Of a stretch of 64,000 nt of DNA, positions 1 to 8,247 are shown piece after piece (position 1 is the first letter of the stretch; every line of letters starts with the position of its first letter). Source of the DNA: Aliiruegeria lutimaris (GTDB lineage: Bacteria > Pseudomonadota > Alphaproteobacteria > Rhodobacterales > Rhodobacteraceae); the NCBI RefSeq assembly GCF_900099935.1, contig NZ_FNEK01000021.1, positions 22,040 to 86,039 on the forward strand. Direction: 5' to 3'. The notes beneath the pieces are model-generated. The model was not told the origin of the DNA and searched no databases. It saw only the letters and a list, made by a program, of their open reading frames with translations. The translations under genes and the position numbers were made by a program.

Positions 1-909
1 TCACCATGGATTTGCCGGAGTCCGGATCCTATCCGCCGGCTCCGGTCAGGATTTATGTTAAACAGCGGGGCAACTGGCGTCCACCTCCCTCGGTCAGGGT
101 GCAGGATGACCTCCCCCGGGCTTGCTGGTCTTTTCAGTGCCCTCTGGCTTGAAGCGGGGAAGTGGACCGGGTCGCATCCGCACACGAGGAAACACGATCG
201 GAGCGCCGAAGCTTATCGGCGTTTGGGAGGGTCCCGATTTCGATCCCGAGCGGGCAGTCTTCCTTTAAGCGCGGGTCATCCAGATAACGAAGCCACGCTG
301 GACGGCCTACGAAGCCGTCCGCCTCGGAATTGAGATGCACTACGAGGTGCTGATGATCACAACGGGACGCGCCTATTCCTCGCCGATCTCATACGGGCCC
401 GTAGGCTGATAGCGCCTGTGGAAAGGCCTCCTTGGTGGCGCAACAACATGCGCCGCCAGGATTACGTCTCCTTAATCTGCCAAGCTGGCGCCATGCTCAT
501 TGCGGGGTTGCTTGCCCCACAAGCGAATTAACCTGAACTGGCTTCTGGACTATATCCTCGGGCATGTGTGGCTTGTTCGCCACTGTCGGTCCTCCATTGC
601 CTGAACATTGCAATGGACCACTTCAGACAGGTCGCCACATTCCTTGCCGAAACGCTCGCAGCCCGGCCTGAGCTATCAACTTGATGTGCAAGACAATCTT
701 TTCCCTTCTGACGGGAAGCGGCATTTGCAAAGGCGTCGTTCGGGACGACCGGCAGTTCCTGCTGTTCCCCCTCCGGAAACGGGACATCATTCGGCCACAG
801 ATTTCCAGCATTTGAACATTATTCAGCCACAGTTTGTTGAGAATTTTCACAATTAGCACAGCCGCATTGGGCGTATTGAATTCCATCGTCGCGAACGAAA
901 GACTGGCCG
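1..909. other. Long leader without a recognised gene
   Basis: Short open frames exist on both strands (for example 55-333 on +), but none resembles a known family or has a convincing ribosome site. The last 100 bases are AT-richer than the surroundings and hold a near-palindrome TGAGAATTTTCA at 838-849 about 60 bases before the kinase start. This stretch is the likely promoter region of the kinase operon. I could not assign clear -35/-10 boxes. Confidence 0.4.
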
Positions 910-2436
910 ATGTCCGAGTATAAAAATGAGCAGCGAGAGGCGCCCAGACCGGAAGCGGCGGGGGACATGCTGGAGGCAGGTGTCCTGCTCGCTGGCGGGC
1001 AGTACCGCATCGAGAAATTCCTGAATTCCGGCGGGTTCGGAATGACCTATCTGGCACGCAACAGCCTCGACCGCATCGTCGTCATCAAGGAGTGTTTCCC
1101 GAGCTTCCTGTGCCATCGCAAGCACGGCCGCGTTGAGGTTCGATCGACGGGCCATCTTGGCGAGTACCGCGGACTGGTGGACCTGTTCCGGGCCGAGGCG
1201 CGGGCTCTGGCGCGGCTCCAGCATCCGAATATCGTCGGCGTGCACGAGGTCTTCGACGACAACAACACCGCCTACATGGCCCTGGACTTCGTGGAGGGGA
1301 AGGATCTGCACGAAATCGTCGAGACCGAACCGGAGCGGCTTGGCCCGGTGCTGCTTCGTGAGTTGCTGACGAATGTCCTCGGTGCGGTCTCCTATATCCA
1401 CGAGCAGGGCGTGCTTCATCGCGACATCTCGCCGGACAATATCCTGATCGACCGGCATAACACGCCCGTGCTGATCGACTTCGGTTCCGCGCGCGACAGC
1501 GGACGAAAGAGCAACCTTTCCACCCGGCTGCAATCGGTCAAGGATGGTTACTCGCCGCACGAGTTCTATGCCCGCGACCTTGAGCATTCCGCATCGAGCG
1601 ATCTCTATGCGCTCGGAGCAACGTTCTATTTTGCGATCACGGGAGAGGCGCCGGCGCCCAGCCAATACCGGCTTGCGCAAATGATTGAACGCAGGGTGGA
1701 CCCCTATGTGCCCCTGAAGGGAAAACATGACCGCTACGACGCGCGCCTGCTCGAGACGATAGACCAGTCACTGTCAGTCGTGGCCGCTCAGCGGATCCAG
1801 TCCGCGCGAAGCTGGTTGCTGGTCATCGACGACCAGAGCCGACAGCTCGCGGCGCTTGAAAAGGCGCGTCTCGATTCCCGGATTGAGGCGTTGGTGCGGG
1901 AACTCGTTATCGAGACCAACAGGGCCCTCGAATGCCAGGCGGCCGAGGACGCCTGCCTGAAGCAAAAGGCCGAAGAGCAGAAACAGGAAATCGAGGCGAA
2001 AAAACACAAGAATCCGGGCAACCGCATCAGAGCGGAGTGGGACGTTCCGGACGCGGTCGAGACGCTGGCGGCATCAATCCCGCAGGACGACATCGAACCG
2101 GCGCTAACCGATGACCTTTTCAATCTGTTGGAGCATAAATTCCTGGAAGTGAGGGCGGTCCGGAAATTGCCCGCCACGCAGGTTCGCCCAGGTCGCGGCA
2201 ACCCGGAGCAGGAACCGGGATTGGAGGCGGAAAATGGATATGCCCGCCCCATCACAGCGTCCCTCCCCGTGGTCGTCAGGTCGTCAAAACGCGTGGCCCA
2301 AGCGCCGCAAACCGATGAACCCGAAATGTCCCGGGGCCAGAAGCGACGGCCTCGGCGAGGGTTCTCGATCAACTGGAACCTTCCGCCGCTCTACGTGAGC
2401 CACGCGGTGCAACTGGCCGGAGACTTTGACCGATGA
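910..2436 (+). CDS. Eukaryotic-type serine/threonine protein kinase
   Basis: This 508-aa protein has a complete Hanks-type kinase domain at about residues 30-300. Visible are a glycine-rich loop (NSGGFGMT, 39-46), the ATP-anchoring lysine in VVIKE (Lys60), the catalytic HRD with Asn177 (HRDISPDN) and DFG at 190-192. No transmembrane segment or extracellular sensor (PASTA) follows. The C-terminal 200 residues contain a charged, probably helical stretch and a low-complexity tail, so the enzyme is probably cytosolic. It is the first gene of a four-gene overlapping operon with an FHA reader and a PP2C phosphatase. This is the writer/reader/eraser arrangement known from PpkA-Fha-PppA in type VI secretion, but no secretion gene is nearby. 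The substrate is unknown; the FHA protein and the neighbouring GTPases are candidates. Confidence 0.9.
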   Translation: MSEYKNEQREAPRPEAAGDMLEAGVLLAGGQYRIEKFLNSGGFGMTYLARNSLDRIVVIKECFPSFLCHRKHGRVEVRSTGHLGEYRGLVDLFRAEARALARLQHPNIVGVHEVFDDNNTAYMALDFVEGKDLHEIVETEPERLGPVLLRELLTNVLGAVSYIHEQGVLHRDISPDNILIDRHNTPVLIDFGSARDSGRKSNLSTRLQSVKDGYSPHEFYARDLEHSASSDLYALGATFYFAITGEAPAPSQYRLAQMIERRVDPYVPLKGKHDRYDARLLETIDQSLSVVAAQRIQSARSWLLVIDDQSRQLAALEKARLDSRIEALVRELVIETNRALECQAAEDACLKQKAEEQKQEIEAKKHKNPGNRIRAEWDVPDAVETLAASIPQDDIEPALTDDLFNLLEHKFLEVRAVRKLPATQVRPGRGNPEQEPGLEAENGYARPITASLPVVVRSSKRVAQAPQTDEPEMSRGQKRRPRRGFSINWNLPPLYVSHAVQLAGDFDR

Positions 2437-3785
2437 GATTCCTGAACGAACTGATACGGAAGACGAAGGCCGCCCATGTCGATGCAGGACACCCCGATGC
2501 AACCGACGACAATGATCTGATCTTTGTCGGGGATGCCGGGAGAGAGCGCTCGGAACCGGAGCTGCCGCATCTGCGGCGGCCCTCGAACTTCGACCGTTTC
2601 GCGGCCAACCGCCAAACGGAGGCCGAGGACGTTTTCGCGGAAAGCGAAGTGGCGTGCGCCCCTTCAGACGAAGATCCGCTGTCCCGTCCTGTATCTCCCC
2701 TTTCCGTGTCCCATCACGAGGGTCATGAAGTGACGAAAGAAGAATTCACGGCCCGGCAGGAAAATGAGGATGTGATCTTTGCACGCCAGGCTTTCCAGCA
2801 TGAAATGCATGACAGCGACACCTCGGCAGAGGCGGACGATCCGGAGGATGACGGCGAACCGATCGCAATGGAAACGGGCAGGCACGATCGGATTCTGGCC
2901 GACGAGATTTCGCAAGAGAATGTCCCGCTGGAGCCAGACTTCGAGGAGATCACCTTCGAAGAGGATACACTCGAGCCACAGGAATTCGCCGAGGCGGCAG
3001 CGATACCCGCCGAAGACGACGCGGAAGATCCGGCAGTCACCGCCTCTCGGTCGCCCCTGCGGCTCGAGAGGGGAACGGAACGCTCCGAAACGGGACTCCC
3101 GGACGGGACCGCCACGGTTACGACCCCGGTGGAAGCGCCCTCGGCGAACCGGGCGGACGCGGTCGCGAAAGTCAACATCTGGGACATTGAGGGATCGGAG
3201 CAGGAAGAAGATAGTTTCGGCGACGGTTTTTCGGAGACATCCGCCTTCGCCGAACCCGATGTCACGCCAATCGTGCCGGAGGCACCGACCCAACAGCGGC
3301 GGAGCGGGCGCGTCCGGACACGCCTGCTGGGTTTCCAACGGCCGGACGAACTCAGCGCCGATCCCTTCGCGCGCTCGGCCAAGACTGTCCCGGCCAATGC
3401 CGAGCCGACCTTTCCTGTCGGCTGGATGGTCGTGGAGAAGGGCCCCGGTCGTGGCGCCTTCTTCCCGCTTTTCAATGGCGTGTCGAAAATCGGCCGGGGC
3501 GAGGACCAGGCCGTTCGCCTTGATTTCGGCGACATGAGCGTGTCGCGCGACAGCCATGCCGTGGTTGCCTATGACGACGAGCAGCGCGCCTTTTTTGTGG
3601 GTCACAGTGGAAAGACCAACCCCGTGCGCCTGAACGGGATGCCCGTTCTGAGCACGGAACCCTTCACGAACGGCGACAGTCTCCGCATCGGCGAAACGAC
3701 CCTGCGCTTCGTTGCGCTCTGCGGGCCCGGTTTCGATTGGGACGAGGAAAACGAACTCGGTGAACGCAATGTTGCGGCAAGGTGA
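2433..3785 (+). CDS. FHA-domain protein with long acidic linker
   Basis: This 450-aa protein starts on an ATGA overlap with the kinase stop, with GGAG upstream. Residues about 1-320 are very rich in Glu, Asp, Pro and Ser and probably disordered; this part holds many Thr/Ser residues in acidic context that could be phosphorylated. A forkhead-associated domain fills about residues 330-440, with the typical SKIGRGEDQ and SRDSHAVV motifs, the Arg and the Ser/His that bind phosphothreonine. It is probably the phospho-reader or scaffold that links the kinase to its targets. The FHA domain is clear; the partner is inference. Confidence 0.85.
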   Translation: MRFLNELIRKTKAAHVDAGHPDATDDNDLIFVGDAGRERSEPELPHLRRPSNFDRFAANRQTEAEDVFAESEVACAPSDEDPLSRPVSPLSVSHHEGHEVTKEEFTARQENEDVIFARQAFQHEMHDSDTSAEADDPEDDGEPIAMETGRHDRILADEISQENVPLEPDFEEITFEEDTLEPQEFAEAAAIPAEDDAEDPAVTASRSPLRLERGTERSETGLPDGTATVTTPVEAPSANRADAVAKVNIWDIEGSEQEEDSFGDGFSETSAFAEPDVTPIVPEAPTQQRRSGRVRTRLLGFQRPDELSADPFARSAKTVPANAEPTFPVGWMVVEKGPGRGAFFPLFNGVSKIGRGEDQAVRLDFGDMSVSRDSHAVVAYDDEQRAFFVGHSGKTNPVRLNGMPVLSTEPFTNGDSLRIGETTLRFVALCGPGFDWDEENELGERNVAAR

Positions 3786-4725
3786 TCTCCACCTTGATTC
3801 CGCATCGGCCCTGAGCCTTGGCAAGCGGGATTGCCAGGAGGATGCGGTCATTGCCGACTTTCCGGTCGGCGGACGCGTGGGCCTCGCCGTGCTGTCGGAC
3901 GGGATGGGCGGCCACGCCGCGGGCGATGTCGCGAGCAAGATCGTGATCACGGAGGTCTTCAGCGAACTCAAACTGCGCTCGGGCGACGTCTCGGTGGCAG
4001 ATGCCGCCATTTGCGAGCTGCTTCGGGCAGCCGCCAACGGGGCAAATGATTGCCTGCGCGCCTATACCGAGCAATATCCCGACACCGCCGGCATGGGCGC
4101 GACGCTTGTTGCCGCCTGCGTACAGCGCAACCGCATGCATTGGATCTCCATCGGCGATTCCGTGCTGTTCCTGTTCCGGGACGAGAAGCTGCAGCAACTG
4201 AACGAAGACCATTCCTTTGGCTCAAAGATCGACGAAATGGTCCGAACCGGTCAGATCCCCCAGGAACTGGCCGAGGATTATCCGGACAGGAATTGCCTGA
4301 CATCTGTGGTGTCCGGCGCTGAAATCGCTCGCGTGGACTGTCCGGAGGCCGGACTGGACCTGCGAGACGGCGATATCGTCGTTCTGGCCAGCGATGGATT
4401 GCAGTTCCTCGAGGGGCAGCACATCAGGGCCATCCTTCAGCAGTCGCGCGAAAAGACCAGCGGAGAGATCGCGGCGCGGTTCCTGGAGGAGATCGAGCAT
4501 CTCGGCGACCCGGATCAGGACAACGTATCGATCGTCGTGCTGAAAGTGCGCGACCCGAAGGCAACGTGTCGAGACCTGTCGAGCGTGCAGACCCAATCCC
4601 TGCGCTGCAAGAAACAGACGGTCGATGCCGTGGCGGCGCTGCGGAGGCCGGGTCCTCCGGCCAAGGAGGTCCAGCCCGAACCGCCCAAGAACTGGGTCGA
4701 ACTGGTCGGGGGGCATGTCAGATGA
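3769..4725 (+). CDS. PP2C-family serine/threonine phosphatase
   Basis: The protein (318 aa) shows the PP2C metal-site motifs in order: KRDCQEDA near residue 20, SDGMGG at 43-48, GATL, GDS, ASDGL and DNVS near the C-terminal end of the domain. A longer in-frame extension upstream is possible, but ATG 3769 fits the family start (a short strand before KRDCQED) and overlaps the FHA gene by 17 bases. It presumably removes phosphate from kinase targets. The C-terminal 60 residues are not part of the PP2C core. It overlaps the next gene at ATGA, so the four genes are translationally coupled. Confidence 0.9.
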   Translation: MLRQGDLHLDSASALSLGKRDCQEDAVIADFPVGGRVGLAVLSDGMGGHAAGDVASKIVITEVFSELKLRSGDVSVADAAICELLRAAANGANDCLRAYTEQYPDTAGMGATLVAACVQRNRMHWISIGDSVLFLFRDEKLQQLNEDHSFGSKIDEMVRTGQIPQELAEDYPDRNCLTSVVSGAEIARVDCPEAGLDLRDGDIVVLASDGLQFLEGQHIRAILQQSREKTSGEIAARFLEEIEHLGDPDQDNVSIVVLKVRDPKATCRDLSSVQTQSLRCKKQTVDAVAALRRPGPPAKEVQPEPPKNWVELVGGHVR

Positions 4726-5945
4726 CCGAGGCATCGCCGACCGAACGGATCGCCGGGAGGCTAAGGGACGTCATCGACACGCAAGGCGTCCCTTCGGCCA
4801 TTTGCAACCAGGCCAGACGATACCTCGAAAGGCTGGAGGCCCCGCTGCGCATCGCCTTCATGGGGCCGGCGAATTCAGGTCAGCCGAGGCTGATCAATGC
4901 CATGCTCGGGGCCGATCTGATCCCGGAAAGCGGGTCTCGACCGGTTCAGGAACTGGTCTTTGGCGCAGAAAGCCGGGTGACGCTCACACGGGCTGACGGA
5001 TCGGTTCATGACCAGGTCGGCACGCCTGCCCCCGGAGAGCTGGACACGGCCGTGTTCGTGCAGCGCCAATGCGATGCGCCGGTTCTTCGGCAGTTCACCG
5101 TTCTCGACCTCATGCTCAATGGCACGCCGACCGAGATGCGCGCCGCGGTCCGCTGGGCCGCAAGCAAGGCCGATATGGCCGTCTGGTGCTCGCGGAGTTT
5201 TTCCAAGGCGGAGCAGCAGTTCTGGCTCGGCGTGCCGGAGCGCCTCATGGACCATGCCTTCCTGGTGCTCTCCCAGGACACCACCGGAAGTGGCGCGGAA
5301 CAATTGAAACGGACACTTGGCGGGGAATTCCTCGATGTCCTTTCGGTGCCCATTACCAAAATCTTGGCAAGCGCAGACGATTCGGAATTGCGTGCCTCGG
5401 CTCTGGGCCCATTGATGGCCGCACTTGAGCGTCACGCTTCGGACGGTCGCCGGGCGGATGCCGAAACGGCACTTATGTTTCTGAAAAAGCACGAGGTCCG
5501 GCACCCGGCGGTCAGTGTTTCGAAGCCGGCGGATTCATCCTCGTCTCACAGCGCCAAGATCGTTTCTTTCGAAAATGGACCGAGTTTGAACGGAGGACCG
5601 GGCGGGGAGCAGCCGGATTGTACCCCGCGAGATCGCACGGCGATCCGCGGCGCCTGTGCCTATATCCGCGAACAGGCCGGTGAATTACTCGACTCGCTCC
5701 AGACGGAAGGAGCGGAAGCCGATTTCACCGCCCGTTGCAGCGATATGATCCGCCAACTGATGGTCTTGCTCGATAGCGAAGGCGATGCGACGGACCCGGA
5801 AATACAGGCGCTTTCCGACGTGCTGATCGAGGCCGAAGAGCTGGTGCTTCTGCTGGAATTGGAGCAAGACGGCACGCCTGAGATCGACGCAGCATGCGTC
5901 CTTATTCAACTGCGGACCGAGTTCGAAACGCTGCTGGCGGCTTGA
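4722..5945 (+). CDS. Dynamin-like pseudo-GTPase (degenerate P-loop)
   Basis: This 407-aa protein has a GTPase-like first half. The P-loop position reads GPANSGQP (48-55), so the invariant Lys and the following Ser/Thr are replaced by Gln and Pro, yet the flanking LINAMLG is retained. The switch II position reads DLMLNG (129-134) in place of DxPG. A stretch ADMAVWCS (150-157) matches ADAVIWCS at the same relative position in the 293-aa dynamin-like GTPase encoded on the opposite strand, which suggests the two are paralogs. The C-terminal 120 residues are acidic and helical. It probably cannot hydrolyse GTP and may be a regulatory partner of the active dynamins. Start chosen at ATGA overlap with the phosphatase. 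Confidence 0.7.
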   Translation: MTEASPTERIAGRLRDVIDTQGVPSAICNQARRYLERLEAPLRIAFMGPANSGQPRLINAMLGADLIPESGSRPVQELVFGAESRVTLTRADGSVHDQVGTPAPGELDTAVFVQRQCDAPVLRQFTVLDLMLNGTPTEMRAAVRWAASKADMAVWCSRSFSKAEQQFWLGVPERLMDHAFLVLSQDTTGSGAEQLKRTLGGEFLDVLSVPITKILASADDSELRASALGPLMAALERHASDGRRADAETALMFLKKHEVRHPAVSVSKPADSSSSHSAKIVSFENGPSLNGGPGGEQPDCTPRDRTAIRGACAYIREQAGELLDSLQTEGAEADFTARCSDMIRQLMVLLDSEGDATDPEIQALSDVLIEAEELVLLLELEQDGTPEIDAACVLIQLRTEFETLLAA

Positions 5946-6057
5946 GAAAGCACAAGGGCGAACCGAGTCCCGGCGTTCCGGCAGAAACGTCGGAAGGCGC
6001 CCGACGCCATGAAGACCAGAGGGTCAACGCAAGCGCACCTTGAACGCTTCAGCGCCG

Positions 6058-6861
6058 TCAATTGGCCCGCAGTCCCGTCAATCCATCCATAGCCGGACAG
6101 CGCGCCTGCCAGTCCGCGCTGAGCGCCGCGACGGCTTCTTCCGGCGCAGCGAAGGCCAGCTGGACATCGCCATGCCGCGAGAAAAACAGGCTGTCGGAGC
6201 CAGTGGCCGCCGCCGATGTCACGAACAGGAAGTCGCTCGCGGGGCCGTCGACAAGCCTTTGCTCGTGCCCCAGAAATTCCGCCTTCATTTCGTCAAGGAA
6301 GCCTTGGATCTTTTCGAATTCGGTGGGGTTGCCGCCACTCTCCACGATGTCTCCCTGCCTGCGGCACCAGGCCGAGATTTTTTGGCGGTTATGTTCCAGG
6401 AACTGCGCAACCTCCCGTGGCTTGTCACGTTCCGTCACCGGGTAGAGCACCTCGCCGCAGGATCTCGCCAGGAAGTCGGCCGTAACCCCGCCGGAGAATG
6501 CATGCATGTCTCGCGGTGGCCTTTCGATGCGGAACGCCACTTCGGCATGGCCTTCAAAGAACTGGCGCAAATGCGCGCAGAACTGCGCCAGCCCCTCGGT
6601 GTCCTGCACGTCCAGCGCTGCAAGCTCCCCATTCGCCATGCCGAACTCGACAACCGCGCGATTGGCGACAAAACAGGAAAGTTCGGGCCGTCCGGGCACT
6701 GTCAGCACAAGCCGGCGCGCCAGCACGATGTCATCGACCTTGCGGAGAAACAGGACAAAGAGATCCGCACCCTGCAGGGCCGTCAGGCGGCCGGCGGCCG
6801 TGGCACGACCCGCCGCGGAAAGCCGCGTTAGCTTGTTTCGGAGCATCCGACCCTTGTCCAA
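6058..6861 (-). CDS. Conserved-looking protein of unknown function
   Basis: I do not recognise this protein (267 aa from a TTG start, 262 aa from ATG 6846). The TTG start has GGGAG six bases upstream; the ATG five codons later is the alternative. There is no signal peptide or clear membrane span. The chain has a mixed alpha/beta look, with a hydrophobic strand LFVLFLRKVDDIVLARR near the N-terminus. It is the last gene of the - strand set after the two dynamins and the roadblock-like protein, and it faces the pseudo-GTPase gene tail to tail across 112 bases. Position suggests it belongs to the same module. Confidence 0.6.
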   Translation of the reverse strand: MDKGRMLRNKLTRLSAAGRATAAGRLTALQGADLFVLFLRKVDDIVLARRLVLTVPGRPELSCFVANRAVVEFGMANGELAALDVQDTEGLAQFCAHLRQFFEGHAEVAFRIERPPRDMHAFSGGVTADFLARSCGEVLYPVTERDKPREVAQFLEHNRQKISAWCRRQGDIVESGGNPTEFEKIQGFLDEMKAEFLGHEQRLVDGPASDFLFVTSAAATGSDSLFFSRHGDVQLAFAAPEEAVAALSADWQARCPAMDGLTGLRAN

Positions 6862-6895
6862 TACCTTCTCCCTTCAGAAAGCAGGTGCTTTTGTC

Positions 6896-7270
6896 TCAAC
6901 CTCCGAGACAATGGCAGGCCCGCGTTGTCGTCTCGCGTGCATATCCAAGCGCAACCCCGGGCTCGAATGTCACGACCAGCGCGGTCTCTCCCGCGGGACC
7001 GACGCGGTGCGCGACGATTGTTCGGAGCGGCGTGGTGAGGCAGAACTCGGAACGGTCTCCAAAACGCTCTCCGAAGAACAGCGAGGATGCGCGGCACAAC
7101 GCGTCCAGCGTCTCCTGCGGTTGGTCGATGTGAGAACTGACGCAAAGAACGGTGCTGGCCCGCAGGTCGATCAGAATCGCGAAGTCGATGTCGATATGCG
7201 CCCGTCGCAGCGATGCAAGATGGTCCTGATCACTCATTGACTCAAGATCGATGGCTGCGTGCGAGTTCAT
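6896..7270 (-). CDS. Roadblock/LC7-like small protein
   Basis: The 124-aa protein has the layout of a single roadblock/LC7 domain: a strand with IDLRASTVLCVSS, a helix, then paired strands with LRTIVAHRV and ETALVVTFE and a final helix. Roadblock proteins such as MglB bind small GTPases and act as GTPase-activating or scaffold partners. Here the gene sits 95 bases after the dynamin pair on the same strand, so a GTPase-partner role is plausible. The assignment rests on fold pattern and not on strong identity. A second possible start (Met12) lies downstream. Confidence 0.55.
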   Translation of the reverse strand: MNSHAAIDLESMSDQDHLASLRRAHIDIDFAILIDLRASTVLCVSSHIDQPQETLDALCRASSLFFGERFGDRSEFCLTTPLRTIVAHRVGPAGETALVVTFEPGVALGYARETTTRACHCLGG

Positions 7271-7365
7271 TTCGTTTCAGGTCTTTCGGAGTTGCTGCCC
7301 GGCCGGCCACGAAACAGGCAACCGACCGGATCAATATGACTAAGGATTGCGGTACGCCCGGAACA

Positions 7366-8247
7366 TCAGATGAACCTCTCCTGCATGACGGATCCGGGCA
7401 ATCTCTCCGTCGCGGACCTCTGCGAGTCCCTGTTTGCTTTCACCCGCTTGGGCACGACTGTCGGATGCGCCCCGAATTGCAGTTTCGGCTCATCAACCGG
7501 CTCCACTACCACGGTCGCCCCGGCTTCACGGCTTTTGCGAAGCTCGGCGATCGGAGACTCCTCGGTCTCGCCCCCGGTCGTGATTTCGAAGACCATTTCG
7601 AGCAATGTCTGGAGGAACTGTTCCGCGCCGCTTTCCTCCCAGGCGTCACGGTCATCGCCGGCCTGCGCCGCCGCGAGCAGGGATATCGGAAAGATCCCGC
7701 GGAACTGACCGTCCGTCTCGGCACGCACGCGGGCAAGCACCCGCTGCCGATCTTGTTCCGTCAGCAGCTTGTCGAAGCGTGTCAGAAGCAGCAGCCCGTT
7801 CGCGGTGAGCGTTTCCGGCAGACTGCTCCAGGTCGCCGCCTCGCTCTGGCGCCAGGCTTGCGTGGCGTGACTGCACCAGATCACCGCGTCGGCAAATTCG
7901 ATCGTGCGTTGCCAGCTTTCCTGCGAAAGGTTCGGATCCGATATCCCCGGCATGTCGATCACGTCCATCAGCTGCAGAACTTCCGCCTGCGACCGGATCA
8001 ACACATAGGCCGTGTCCTCGACCGTCACATCGGGCAGATCCTGTTCGGACAAGGGCATCGGAGTCCCGGAGACATCCACCCGGATCGGGTCGCCGTCGCC
8101 ATATGTGTACCAGATCGGCGGCATCTGGGTTGCCGTGACCCGCACAGGCGACCTTTCCTCTTCGAGAATAAGGTTCGCCAAGGTGCTTTTGCCGGCGCTG
8201 AATTCCCCCATCAGGGCAATCACCGGTTTCTGCGATTGGCGTGTCAT
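7366..8247 (-). CDS. Small dynamin-like GTPase
   Basis: This 293-aa GTPase has an intact P-loop GEFSAGKS (14-21), a Thr-rich switch I (TATQ), DMPG at 98-101 and a G4-like TRFD (156-159). The combination of the FSAGKSTL loop and the size points to the dynamin/YjdA-type family. The C-terminal half after the G domain is short, so it probably lacks its own long stalk and works with the larger GTPase. The start overlaps the stop of that gene at ATGA, which implies fixed stoichiometry. A frame extension further upstream is only read-through into the upstream gene. Confidence 0.85.
   Translation of the reverse strand: MTRQSQKPVIALMGEFSAGKSTLANLILEEERSPVRVTATQMPPIWYTYGDGDPIRVDVSGTPMPLSEQDLPDVTVEDTAYVLIRSQAEVLQLMDVIDMPGISDPNLSQESWQRTIEFADAVIWCSHATQAWRQSEAATWSSLPETLTANGLLLLTRFDKLLTEQDRQRVLARVRAETDGQFRGIFPISLLAAAQAGDDRDAWEESGAEQFLQTLLEMVFEITTGGETEESPIAELRKSREAGATVVVEPVDEPKLQFGAHPTVVPKRVKANRDSQRSATERLPGSVMQERFI

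Noticed and set aside
910..5945. Part of a type VI secretion locus
   Set aside because: Kinase, FHA and PP2C fit, but no Tss sheath, baseplate, TssM or ClpV gene is present in the window.
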